Assembly (NCBI GenBank): GCA_018436785.1
Contig: JAHDKR010000040.1
Location: 1 to 44,255 of the forward strand
Direction of reading: 5' to 3'
From: Synergistaceae bacterium
Lineage (GTDB): Bacteria; Synergistota; Synergistia; Synergistales; Aminobacteriaceae
DNA length: 44,255 nt
Positions 15,081-23,374 of this stretch are shown in pieces (within the stretch, counting starts at the first letter, position 1; each line of letters opens with the position of its first letter). The notes under the pieces were generated by a model. The model searched no databases. It was not told where the DNA came from and saw nothing but the letters and a program-made list of their open reading frames with translations. The translations under genes and the position numbers were made by a program.

Positions 15081-17810
15081 ATGATACCGAAAGAACCGAC
15101 GTACAGTGATCTTCAGCAGCGTATCGCCGGTCTTGAAGAGGCGTTGCGGATGAAGAGTCTTGCGGAGGAGACGATGCGCGAGCAGGAAACGCGATATCGC
15201 GCCATTGTCGACCAGGCGACGAGCGACGCCCTGCTGGTCCATGATTTTCAGGGCCGGTTCCTGGAAGTCAACCGGCGTGCGTGCGAAAGCCTTGGCTATT
15301 CAAAAGAAGAACTTCTTCGAATGTCGGTGACCGATATAGAGTGCGACTTTGATCTGAAGAGCGCGCAGGCCGAGTGGTCGAGAATCGAGCCGGGAATCCC
15401 CTTCATTCTGTATGGACATCAACGGCGCAAAGACGGTACGGTTTTTCCGGTTGAAATCCATTTTGGCTGTTCTTTCTGGAACGGAGAGACGTTCTATCTT
15501 GGCCTGGTGCGCGATATCACAAAACGGAAACTGACAGAAGAAGCCCTGCGCGAGAGCGAAGAGCGTTTCCGGAATATGGTTGAAGGCGCGCCCGACGCGA
15601 TTTATATCCAGATCGACAGGAAGTTCGCCTATGTAAATCCCGCCGCGTGCCGTCTTTTCGGCGTCGCTTCCGCGGAGGAACTCCTCGGCATGCCGCTTCT
15701 GGAGCGTATTCATCCTCTCTACCATGACGTTGCCCGGGAGAGGATGCGGCGTCTGAGCGATGAGCGCAGCCCGCAGCGTGAACGTATAGAGCTTCGTTTT
15801 TTGCGGATGGACGGGAGCGAAGTGTGGGTAGAAACAAGCGGAGAGCCTATCAACTATCAGGGAAAATACGGAGCTCTCGGTTTCGCCCGCGATATTACAT
15901 GGCGGAAAGAGGCGGAAGAAGCGCTCGGAGAGAGCGAAGAACGTTTCCGCAGTCTTTTCCGGGACAGCCTTTCCGTGATGTTTTTGCTCGACCCTGTTAC
16001 GGGACGCTTTCTTGACGTCAACAGAGAGTGCGGGAACTTCTACGGGTGGCCGGCGCAGGAGCTTCTGAACATGAACATAATGGATATCCATACGCCGGGC
16101 GAAGAAGCGCTGTGCGAGATAGAAAAAGCCGCGTCGGGAGAGCAGAACCGTTTCGAATCCAGGCATCGTCTGGCAGACGGGTCCGTGCGCGACGTGGAAG
16201 TGTTCACCAGCAAAATTTGCGTGCGGGGCGAGTGTCTGCTCTACTGCATCGTCAATGACATCACGGCGAAAAAAGCGGCGCAGCGCCAGGTACGTCTGCT
16301 CGGCAGAGCGGTTGAGCAGAATTCGGAGAGCGTCATTATTACCGATGCCGCAGGGAATATAGAGTATGTCAATCCGGCGTTCACCCAGTCCACAGGGTAT
16401 GCCGCGGAGGATGTCGCAGGAAGGAACCCTCGCGTGCTCAAGTCCGGAGAGCAAAGCGAGGTTTTTTACAAACGCATGTGGGAAACGATCATCTCCGGGG
16501 AGACGTGGAGAGGGGAGATGCACAACAAACGAAAGAACGGCGAACTCTTCTGGGAGAACGTCGCGATCTCGCCCATTCTGGATGAAAACGGCGCTATTGC
16601 ACATTTTATCGCGATCAAGCAGGATATCACCGAGAGAAAGAAGCTGATCGAGTCCCTTGTACGCGCCAAGGAAAAGGCCGAAGAGAGCGACCGGCTGAAG
16701 ACGGCGTTCCTCCAGAACGTATCGCACGAGATACGGACGCCGATGAACGGAATTCTCGGGTTTCTTCACCTGCTCGGGCAGCCGGCTTTGGACGACGACG
16801 AGCGAAGCGAGTACATCCGGATCGTCAACCAGAGCGGACAGAGGCTCCTGAGCACGATCAACGATATTATAGAAGCGTCCAGAATCGAAGCGGGAAAGAC
16901 GACGGTGCAGATGGACGATGTCGACGTTGAACAGACGATGGCGTTCCATTTCGCTTTCTTCCGGCCCCGGGCGGAGGAGAAGGGGCTCTTTTTGACGCTT
17001 TCGGAGCATCTTCGGGGAGAAGAGGCGTTGCTTCGCACCGACAAACACAAGCTGGACAGCATCTTGAACGTTCTGTTGGGCAACGCGCTCAAATTCACCT
17101 GCAGCGGAGGCGTCGAATTCGGGAATCGACTGGAAGGCTCCGAACTGCTCTTTTTCGTGAAGGACAGCGGAGAGGGAATCCCCGAGGATCGTCTCGAAGC
17201 CGTCTTCGACAGCTTTGTGCAGGCGGATCTGGGGGTGGCGCGTTCGCATGAAGGCGCCGGATTGGGACTGACCATAGCAAAGGCCAACGTCGAAGCCCTC
17301 GGCGGGAAAATCGATGTACGTTCCGAGGTCGGCAGAGGGAGCACGTTCACTTTTTCGATTCCGTATCTGCCGCTCACGCCGGGCGCCGTGATTTCAAAGA
17401 GCGGCGCTGGAGCCCATTCCGCAGAGGCGGATCAGGGCGGTTCTCTTATCCTGATTGCCGAGGACGACTCGACCAGTTTCCGTCTTTTGGAGGCGATGCT
17501 GAAGAAGGCGGGGTATTCCGTGCTTCGCGCCGTCGACGGGGAAGAAGCGCTGCAGGCTGTCCGCGAAAACCCGGACGTAGCTCTTGTTCTGATGGATGTA
17601 AAAATGCCGGGAATGAACGGACTGGAGGCAACAAGACGGATACGGCGCTTCAATACCGTGCTCCCGATCATCGCGCAGACGGCGTACGCCTTTCCGGAAG
17701 ACCGCACAAAAGCGCTGGAAGCAGGCTGCGACGACTATATCTCCAAACCTGTCGAACGGACGGCGCTGCTGAAGATGATCAAGCGCTACTGCGAAAGGAA
17801 AGACGCTTGA
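15081..17810 (+). CDS. Soluble hybrid sensor histidine kinase with 4 PAS and 1 REC
   Basis: A 909-residue protein with no membrane segment. A short coiled coil (residues 8-40) leads into four PAS/PAC units (about 40-155, 160-275, 285-400, 405-530), each closing with a DIT-x-K/R-x PAC end (VRDITKRK, ARDITWRK, VNDITAKK, KQDITERKK). HisKA carries phospho-His549 (SHEIRTPMNG), the HATPase has LLGNALKFT, DSGEGIP and GAGLGLTIAK, and the C-terminal receiver has Asp839 (LMDVKMPGMNG). It should sense an internal redox, gas or small-molecule signal through its PAS domains. No Hpt domain or output regulator lies next to it, so it is an orphan kinase. Expression control is not evident; a TTGAAA box occurs near 14963. 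Confidence 0.94.
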   Translation: MIPKEPTYSDLQQRIAGLEEALRMKSLAEETMREQETRYRAIVDQATSDALLVHDFQGRFLEVNRRACESLGYSKEELLRMSVTDIECDFDLKSAQAEWSRIEPGIPFILYGHQRRKDGTVFPVEIHFGCSFWNGETFYLGLVRDITKRKLTEEALRESEERFRNMVEGAPDAIYIQIDRKFAYVNPAACRLFGVASAEELLGMPLLERIHPLYHDVARERMRRLSDERSPQRERIELRFLRMDGSEVWVETSGEPINYQGKYGALGFARDITWRKEAEEALGESEERFRSLFRDSLSVMFLLDPVTGRFLDVNRECGNFYGWPAQELLNMNIMDIHTPGEEALCEIEKAASGEQNRFESRHRLADGSVRDVEVFTSKICVRGECLLYCIVNDITAKKAAQRQVRLLGRAVEQNSESVIITDAAGNIEYVNPAFTQSTGYAAEDVAGRNPRVLKSGEQSEVFYKRMWETIISGETWRGEMHNKRKNGELFWENVAISPILDENGAIAHFIAIKQDITERKKLIESLVRAKEKAEESDRLKTAFLQNVSHEIRTPMNGILGFLHLLGQPALDDDERSEYIRIVNQSGQRLLSTINDIIEASRIEAGKTTVQMDDVDVEQTMAFHFAFFRPRAEEKGLFLTLSEHLRGEEALLRTDKHKLDSILNVLLGNALKFTCSGGVEFGNRLEGSELLFFVKDSGEGIPEDRLEAVFDSFVQADLGVARSHEGAGLGLTIAKANVEALGGKIDVRSEVGRGSTFTFSIPYLPLTPGAVISKSGAGAHSAEADQGGSLILIAEDDSTSFRLLEAMLKKAGYSVLRAVDGEEALQAVRENPDVALVLMDVKMPGMNGLEATRRIRRFNTVLPIIAQTAYAFPEDRTKALEAGCDDYISKPVERTALLKMIKRYCERKDA

Positions 17811-17954
17811 GCGCCCCCCCTCTCTTTGAAATGAAGGGAAATTGCCCCTCTTCCGTGAAAGCAGTCTTTCCCGGGTACTAACGAAGGGGATTTTGTGGAC
17901 GAGAGAACCTTTCGCGTTGGCCCCTCCAAAACATGTTGTGCGCGACTTCCGATA

Positions 17955-17996
17955 CGCTCCCCTCCGTGGTACACAGAAGGAGGGGAGCGTCGTTTA
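17955..17996 (+). terminator. Hairpin terminator ahead of the SorC regulator
   Basis: CGCTCCCCTCC (17955-17965) pairs perfectly with GGAGGGGAGCG (17979-17989), followed by TCGTTTAT. The T run is interrupted, so efficiency is uncertain. It separates the kinase gene from the sugar locus. The rest of 17811-18110 holds the promoter at 18033 and no gene that I can support. Confidence 0.7.
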
Positions 17997-18032
17997 TACA
18001 ACCACCTCCACTTTCAATTCACTTCCGAGCGA

Positions 18033-18060
18033 TTGACAATTTACGGAACTCTCCTATACT
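18033..18060 (+). promoter_or_regulatory. Promoter of the SorC-BtpA-ABC locus
   Basis: TTGACA (18033-18038) is followed after 16 bp by TATACT (18055-18060). Between the start site and the gene, GAAAATTATTTC (18078-18089) is an imperfect palindrome that could be an operator, but it is AT-rich and may be chance. Confidence 0.75.
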
Positions 18061-18115
18061 TATACAGAAGAGAGATAGAAAATTATTTCAGGAATTTTTT
18101 TCAAGGGGGATGCCG

Positions 18116-19078
18116 ATGTATTCGGACGCGCTTCTGGTAAAGGCAGCCGAACTCTACTACTACTCCCGGAGATCACAGGCGGAGATAGGAAGGACTCTCG
18201 GGGTTTCCACCCCCACAGTGTCTCGGATTCTTCAGGAGGCGATGGAGCGCGGCGTCATCGAAGTCCGCGTTCGCGACATCCTTGTCCGCTCCTCGGAGAC
18301 CGAGGCGACGCTGAAGAGAACCTTCGGGCTTGTCGACGCGGTGGTGGTCGACATGCCCCAGGATGCGGACTTGAACTTTCTTCGGAAACTGCTTGGAAAG
18401 AAGGCGAGCGAACTGCTGCCCCGCTTCTGCGAGAGAGGAAGTACCGTCGGGATAGGGTGCGGCGTCACCGTACGCGAGATGATCGAGTCGCTCGACCGCT
18501 CGCGCCGCTTCCCCGATCTCCGCATCGTCCCGCTCATGGGAGGGTGGGGGAAGGAAGAGCCGGAGCGGGAGACGAACCGCCTCGCCAGTTCCATGGGGAG
18601 TATTCTTGGATGCGCTTTCTTCTATCTTCTCGCTCCGGCCATCGTCAGCTCGCCCGCCGTCCGGGACGTCTTTTTAGCGGAACCGCAGATCCAGTTGACC
18701 ACGAAGCTGTGGAACACCGTGGATACGGCGATCTTTTCCATAGGGCCGGAACTCGACGCCCCGGCGTACTCCTACATACCGAGGGAGTATCTCGACCTCG
18801 AAAAAGCCGCAAGAGCAGGTGGGGTGGGCGATGTGCTCGGCAGAATCATCGACGAGAACGGAAAGGAACTCCCCCTGCCCTTCAATGAACACCTGATGAG
18901 TATTCCGTTCGCGACGTTGTTGAAAATCCCCCGGCGCGTCGGTATCGGAGGAGGGGCGCAAAAATGCCGCGGCGTCCTCGCGGCGCTCCGCGGGGGGCTT
19001 GTCAATATACTGGTCACCGACTACGAGACGGGATCGTACATACTGCAAATGGAGGCGATGCAACGTGACAGTGTTTAA
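18116..19078 (+). CDS. SorC/DeoR-family sugar-responsive transcriptional regulator
   Basis: A 320-residue regulator. The N-terminal helix-turn-helix (about 15-55) reads SQAEIGRTLGVSTPTVSRIL, and the rest is the SorC-type effector domain with GIGCGVTVREM, PLMGGWG and GIGGGAQKCRG motifs. These proteins bind a phosphorylated sugar and act as repressor or activator. ATG at 18116 is chosen because AAGGGGG (18103-18109) is 6 bases upstream; the ATG at 18110 is too close. The gene heads the locus, and its 3' end overlaps the BtpA-like gene by 14 bp, so it likely controls its own operon and senses the product of the FGGY kinase. Confidence 0.92.
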   Translation: MYSDALLVKAAELYYYSRRSQAEIGRTLGVSTPTVSRILQEAMERGVIEVRVRDILVRSSETEATLKRTFGLVDAVVVDMPQDADLNFLRKLLGKKASELLPRFCERGSTVGIGCGVTVREMIESLDRSRRFPDLRIVPLMGGWGKEEPERETNRLASSMGSILGCAFFYLLAPAIVSSPAVRDVFLAEPQIQLTTKLWNTVDTAIFSIGPELDAPAYSYIPREYLDLEKAARAGGVGDVLGRIIDENGKELPLPFNEHLMSIPFATLLKIPRRVGIGGGAQKCRGVLAALRGGLVNILVTDYETGSYILQMEAMQRDSV

Positions 19079-19874
19079 AACTATGTTCAAGGTGAAGAAG
19101 CCTATTTTGGGGATGGTGCATTTCCCGCCGCTTCCCGGCTCTCCTCTGTATGACGGAAGCGCGGGAATGAGGAAAATTCGCGATACCGCGATGCGCGACG
19201 CCGAAGCGCTCGTCAAGGCGGGATTCGACGGAATCGTCTTCAGCAACGAAGGCGACAGGCCGTACCTCTCCTCCGTGGACCACGTGACGGTGGCGGCGAT
19301 GAGCAGAGTGATTTCCGAGACTGCCGCCACGTTCGACGTCCCCTTCGGCCTCTCCGTACTGGCAGATCCGGAGGCGGCCGTGGCGATAGGCGCGGCGGTG
19401 GAGGCTGATTTCGTGCGCATCTTCCTCTCATGGGTTTTCGTGGGCGACTGGGGGATCGTGGACCCCGACGCGGGAAAACTCCAGCGCCTGCGGGCGTCGC
19501 TTGCTCCCTCGATGAAAGTGTTCGCCAACATCTCGGGGCATACGGAGCCTCTGGGAGGGCGGAAACTGGAGGATATCGCGAGAGGAGCGGTCAAGTTCGG
19601 ACTCGCCGACGCGGTCTGCCTCGCGGGAACCACGGCGGGGAGCGAAATTCCCGAGGAGGATCTGCGCGGCGCCAGGCGCGGAGCGGAAGGGTATCCCGTG
19701 ATCGCCGGGACGGGAGTACGCGTGGAGAACGTCGAAAGAATGCTCTCCCTTGCCGACGGCGTCATCATGGGGACGAGCGTCAAGGTGGACAGGGACACCT
19801 TCAAGCCGGTCGACCCGCTGAAAGCGGCGGAGTTCATACGCTGCGCGAAGGACGCCAGGGATAAGATGCAATGA
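19065..19874 (+). CDS. BtpA/SgcQ-family TIM-barrel protein
   Basis: A 269-residue protein of the BtpA/SgcQ family. It shows the family start KKPILGMVHFPPLPGSPLYDG, then DAEALVKAGFDGIVFSNEGDRPY, NISGHTEPLGGR and the C-terminal phosphate-site-like VIAGTGVRVENVERML with GVIMGTSVKVD. The founding member affects photosystem I in cyanobacteria, and SgcQ sits in an E. coli sugar cluster; the biochemical reaction is not settled. The barrel end suggests binding of a phosphorylated sugar. The start is GTG at 19065, with GGAGG 9 bases upstream. It overlaps the regulator and the ABC ATPase (ATGA), so it is part of the sugar operon and a candidate aldolase- or epimerase-like step. Confidence 0.9.
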   Translation: MTVFKTMFKVKKPILGMVHFPPLPGSPLYDGSAGMRKIRDTAMRDAEALVKAGFDGIVFSNEGDRPYLSSVDHVTVAAMSRVISETAATFDVPFGLSVLADPEAAVAIGAAVEADFVRIFLSWVFVGDWGIVDPDAGKLQRLRASLAPSMKVFANISGHTEPLGGRKLEDIARGAVKFGLADAVCLAGTTAGSEIPEEDLRGARRGAEGYPVIAGTGVRVENVERMLSLADGVIMGTSVKVDRDTFKPVDPLKAAEFIRCAKDARDKMQ

Positions 19875-21367
19875 GTATTCTCGAGACCCGGAACCTCACC
19901 AAGGAATTCCCCGGAGTCCGGGCGCTTTCCGATTTCTCCTTCACGCTGGAGAAGGGGGAGATTCATGGTCTTGTGGGAGAGAACGGCGCCGGGAAGTCCA
20001 CCCTGGTGAAGATACTCGCCGGCGTGTATACGCCGACTTCCGGGTCGTTCCTGCTCGGCGGGAGAGAGATGCGTTTCCGGTCGCCGCGCGACGCCGCAGA
20101 AAGGGTGGGCGTCGTCCATCAGGAGCGGGAACTGATCCCGCACTTTTCCGGATGGGAGAATCTCTTTCTCGGGATGGAGTTCTCCTCTCTCGGTTTTCTG
20201 CGGAAAAGACGAATGCGCGAAGAGGCGCTTCGTTTCGTCGAGAAGTATTCGATGAACATCGACCTCGATCTTCCCGCTTCGGAGCTTGGCAGCGGCCGCC
20301 AAGAGATGCTCGCCATCCTCAAGGTGCTCTTCCGTGATCCGGAGGTCGTCATTTTCGACGAACCCACGGCGCCCTTGAGCGTGAAGGAGTGCGAGAGTCT
20401 CTTCGCTCTGATCAGGGACCTGAAGGCGAAAGGGCTCCCCATCTTGTATATTTCCCACCACCTTTCGGAGGTGTTGCACCTCGCCGACCGGATCACGGTT
20501 CTCCGGAACGGGAGAAAGGTTTCCACGGTGCACGCGAAGGATGCGGACGAACAGACGCTGATCCGTTTGATGATCGAGCGCGATATGGAGAGCCAGTACC
20601 CCAAACGGAGCGTTTCCGCGGGGGAGGAACTGTTCACGATGGAACGGGCCTCCTCCCGGAAGGGAAGAGTGCGCGACGTTTCGATGCATGTTCGCAGAGG
20701 CGAGATCGTCGGGTTCGCCGGGCTTGTCGGCGCAGGCCGCACGGAATTGGCGAAAGCGGTCTTTTGCGGCTCTCGCTTCGAGGAGGGGCGGATGACGTTG
20801 GCGGGGAAACCCTTTTCCTCCCGCGGTCCGGGCGAGAGCATACGGAAGGGGATTGCGATGATCCCGGAGAACAGACGCGAAGAGGGCGTCGTCGCCGATA
20901 TGACGGTGGGGGAGAACCTCGTGCTCCCTCTTCTGAAGCAGCTCGCGTCGCTGGGCTTTCTTCGATCGAGGCAGTGCGATCTGCATGCGAACAGCGTCGT
21001 GGACAAGCTCGCCATCAAGATCTCCGGTCTCTCGCAAGAGGCGAGGACGCTCAGCGGAGGGAACCAGCAGAAGGTCTCCGTAGGGAAATGGTTCGGGACC
21101 CCTTCGGATCTCTGGATTTTCGACGAGCCGACGCAGGGGATCGACGTGGACGCAAAACGCGAGGTCTACACCATCATGGGCGATCTCGCGGAAAGAGGGG
21201 CGGGCGTGTGGTTCATCAGTTCGGATCTTCGCGAGCTGCTCGCCATCGCCGACCGGATATACGTCATGAAGGATTTTCGTATTGCGGGGGAGTTCCTCCC
21301 TCCGTTCGACGATGAAGAAATTCTTGGAAGCATGATGGGGGAGGGGCTCCGAAATGTCGCAGGGTAA
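19871..21367 (+). CDS. Sugar ABC transporter ATP-binding protein (RbsA/MglA type)
   Basis: A 498-residue double ATPase. The first domain has Walker A GENGAGKST, signature LGSGRQEM and Walker B VVIFDEPTAPL. The second has a degenerate Walker A (GLVGAGRTEL), signature LSGGNQQK and Walker B LWIFDEPTQGIDV, as is normal for ribose/galactose-type ATPases where one site is impaired. It powers import together with the next two genes. It begins at the ATGA overlap with the BtpA-like gene, and its 3' end overlaps the permease by 14 bp. Substrate is a sugar or related polyol; the exact compound is not readable. Confidence 0.96.
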   Translation: MSILETRNLTKEFPGVRALSDFSFTLEKGEIHGLVGENGAGKSTLVKILAGVYTPTSGSFLLGGREMRFRSPRDAAERVGVVHQERELIPHFSGWENLFLGMEFSSLGFLRKRRMREEALRFVEKYSMNIDLDLPASELGSGRQEMLAILKVLFRDPEVVIFDEPTAPLSVKECESLFALIRDLKAKGLPILYISHHLSEVLHLADRITVLRNGRKVSTVHAKDADEQTLIRLMIERDMESQYPKRSVSAGEELFTMERASSRKGRVRDVSMHVRRGEIVGFAGLVGAGRTELAKAVFCGSRFEEGRMTLAGKPFSSRGPGESIRKGIAMIPENRREEGVVADMTVGENLVLPLLKQLASLGFLRSRQCDLHANSVVDKLAIKISGLSQEARTLSGGNQQKVSVGKWFGTPSDLWIFDEPTQGIDVDAKREVYTIMGDLAERGAGVWFISSDLRELLAIADRIYVMKDFRIAGEFLPPFDDEEILGSMMGEGLRNVAG

Positions 21368-22313
21368 ATTTCAAATGCAAAAAATGCTGACGCGCTACGG
21401 GACGATTCTCGCCCTGATCGTCTTGTGCGCAGGGTTTTCTTTTGCGGTGCCGGGGTTTTTGGCGGGTGAGAACGGAATGAATATTCTCAGGCAGATCGCC
21501 CTTTTGGCGGTGATCTCGGAAGGATTCACGATGTGCCTCATCGTGGGAGAGCTGGACCTGGCCTTTCCGCACATCGCCAGCCTTTCCGGCGCGCTGGTGG
21601 CGGGGCTGATCTTCGGGGGAATGGCGCCGCTTCCCGCGGTGCTGCTCTCTCTGGCGACCGGACTTCTCTTTGGTTTCTTCTCGGGGCTCCTTGTGACGAA
21701 GATCGGCATTCCGTCGCTCATCACCACGCTGGCCACAGGCATTATCGCCGGGGGGATGGTGTATATGTACACGCGCGGCGTCTCTTTCTACGGGCAGATG
21801 CCCCCTTCGTTCCTCGCGCTCGGGCGGGGGATGGTCGGGCCGGTCCCCTCTCTCATTTTCATCATGTTCGTCGTGGTGGCGGTCGCGCAGGTGTTCATCT
21901 CGAAGACCCGCACGGGGAAGTACATGCAGGCCACGGGGGCGAATCAGGCCGCTTCCCGGCTTGCCGGTATCAACACGGACCGGTGCAAGATTTTGGCGCT
22001 CTCACTTTCCGGTCTTGCCGCAGCCTTCACCGGCATCTTGCTCACCTCCCGTCTCGGGTCGGCCAACCCCGAGGGAGCCTCCGGGTTTATGATGGACGCG
22101 TTCGCCTCCGCGCTGCTTGGAATGACGGTGCTCAGCGTGGGACGGGCGAATCCCTTCGGGACGTTCATCGGCGCGCTGATGATCGGCGTGATCAATAACG
22201 GCATGACGCTCGCGGGCGCGCCGTACTACACTCAGGATATCGTGAAGGGACTGATCATATTGCTTTCGGTGACGATGACCTCCCTTCAGGCAAAAAGAAT
22301 GGCGGGGAACTGA
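21354..22313 (+). CDS. Sugar ABC transporter permease (RbsC type)
   Basis: A 319-residue inner-membrane permease with about eight to ten helices and the RbsC family pattern: MNILRQIALLAVISEGFTM, GELDLAFPHIASLSGALVAG, and the coupling stretch TGKYMQATGANQAASRLAGI. Only one permease gene is present, so it should act as a homodimer. It overlaps the ATPase gene by 14 bp and is followed by a 50-bp gap to the binding-protein gene. Confidence 0.95.
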   Translation: MSQGKFQMQKMLTRYGTILALIVLCAGFSFAVPGFLAGENGMNILRQIALLAVISEGFTMCLIVGELDLAFPHIASLSGALVAGLIFGGMAPLPAVLLSLATGLLFGFFSGLLVTKIGIPSLITTLATGIIAGGMVYMYTRGVSFYGQMPPSFLALGRGMVGPVPSLIFIMFVVVAVAQVFISKTRTGKYMQATGANQAASRLAGINTDRCKILALSLSGLAAAFTGILLTSRLGSANPEGASGFMMDAFASALLGMTVLSVGRANPFGTFIGALMIGVINNGMTLAGAPYYTQDIVKGLIILLSVTMTSLQAKRMAGN

Positions 22314-22363
22314 CCTCGCCTTCTTTTATAGACAGGAAACCACAATTCAAGGAGGGAAAGGGA

Positions 22364-23293
22364 ATGAAAAAGTACGGGGTTGTTGTTGCTGTAGCGTGTC
22401 TGGCAGCGTTGCTCGTCACGGGAGTCGCGGCGGCGAAGCAGATAACCGTGGGGTTCATCGCCACGAATTTCTCCGCCGAAGCGCAGGCGCGGGTGGCCAA
22501 CGCGTTCGAAAAGATGGCCAAGGAGAAGAACTGGGACGTCAAGATGCTCAACTCGACGGGGTCCATCGAAACGCAGTCGAATCAGCTGGAGAACCTCTAC
22601 CAGATGAAGGTGGACGCCGTGGTGATGGCAATGGCGCATCCGCTGGAGATCCGTCCCGCGCTGGACAAGGTGCTCTCCGCGAACATTCCGGTGATCACGA
22701 TCGACTCCGGGTACGTGGAGGGCGTCGTCGCCGATATTACCGCCGATAACTTCGCCATGGGGGCGAAAGCTTCCACTTTCCTCATGGACAGCATCGGCGG
22801 CCAGGGGAATATCGTCGTCATCAAGTTCGAGAAACACTACGGAACCAGGCGCAGGGGGAAGGTGCTCGACGTCGTTCTCTCGGAGTATCCGGGCGTGAAG
22901 GTGCTCGCCGAGTACAGCGTCGTCGCGACGAAACGCTTCATGGACGATACCAGAGCGGCGATGGAGACGTACGTTACCCGCTTCGGCGATCAGATCGACG
23001 GCGTATGGTGCGCCTTCGACCAGCTTGCGTACGTCGCGGGGGACGTGCTGCAGGAGCGGGGAATCAAGGCCGTGGTGGTCGGAACGGACGGAAACCAGGA
23101 GACCATGCGGAGGATAGGCGCCGGACAGATGTCCGCAACCGTAGCGCAGCCTTTCGAGGCAATGGCGGAGAAAGCTGTTGAGCTTGTGCAGGCCATAGCG
23201 GCCGAAGGAAAATCGATTGAAGAAGCTACCGGCGGGCGGAAAATATTCTACATGGATGCGCCGCTCGTCGACAAGACGTCGCTTCCGGAATAG
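22364..23293 (+). CDS. Periplasmic sugar-binding protein (RbsB type)
   Basis: A 309-residue exported protein. A signal peptide of about 24 residues (MKKYGVVVAVACLAALLVTG, cleaved after AAA) precedes a two-lobed periplasmic-binding domain with the family hallmarks ITVGFIATNFSAEAQARV, DAVVMAMAHPLEI, IPVITIDSGYV and AVVVGTDGNQETM. No lipobox Cys is seen, so it should be free in the periplasm. AAGGAGGGAAAGG lies before ATG. A hairpin terminator follows, which should raise its level relative to the downstream kinase. Confidence 0.95.
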   Translation: MKKYGVVVAVACLAALLVTGVAAAKQITVGFIATNFSAEAQARVANAFEKMAKEKNWDVKMLNSTGSIETQSNQLENLYQMKVDAVVMAMAHPLEIRPALDKVLSANIPVITIDSGYVEGVVADITADNFAMGAKASTFLMDSIGGQGNIVVIKFEKHYGTRRRGKVLDVVLSEYPGVKVLAEYSVVATKRFMDDTRAAMETYVTRFGDQIDGVWCAFDQLAYVAGDVLQERGIKAVVVGTDGNQETMRRIGAGQMSATVAQPFEAMAEKAVELVQAIAAEGKSIEEATGGRKIFYMDAPLVDKTSLPE

Positions 23294-23320
23294 TTCCTTT
23301 CTTCCACGTACGCAGCATTT

Positions 23321-23359
23321 CGGCGCGGATGGCGATCACATGCTCTCCGCGCCGTTTTT
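23321..23359 (+). terminator. Intra-operon terminator between binding protein and kinase
   Basis: CGGCGCGGA (23321-23329) pairs perfectly with TCCGCGCCG (23346-23354), followed by TTTTT. It ends only two bases before the AGGAGG of the kinase gene. Such a hairpin would let part of the transcripts stop after the binding-protein gene and protect its mRNA 3' end. Confidence 0.85.
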
Positions 23360-23374
23360 CAGGAGGTGTATGCA

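Noticed and set aside
15300..17249. 649-codon minus-strand frame within the soluble histidine kinase
   Set aside because: The plus strand encodes four PAS domains and a complete kinase and receiver. The opposite frame has no recognisable domain.
17811..18110. Riboswitch in the leader of the SorC locus
   Set aside because: I looked for cobalamin, TPP, glycine and T-box signatures and found none. Only a hairpin and a promoter can be supported.
18674..21037. A 787-codon open frame on the minus strand opposite the SorC, BtpA and ABC ATPase genes
   Set aside because: It is a mirror frame of well-conserved genes on the plus strand in GC-rich DNA. Its translation is low-complexity and matches no family, and it lacks a ribosome-binding site.
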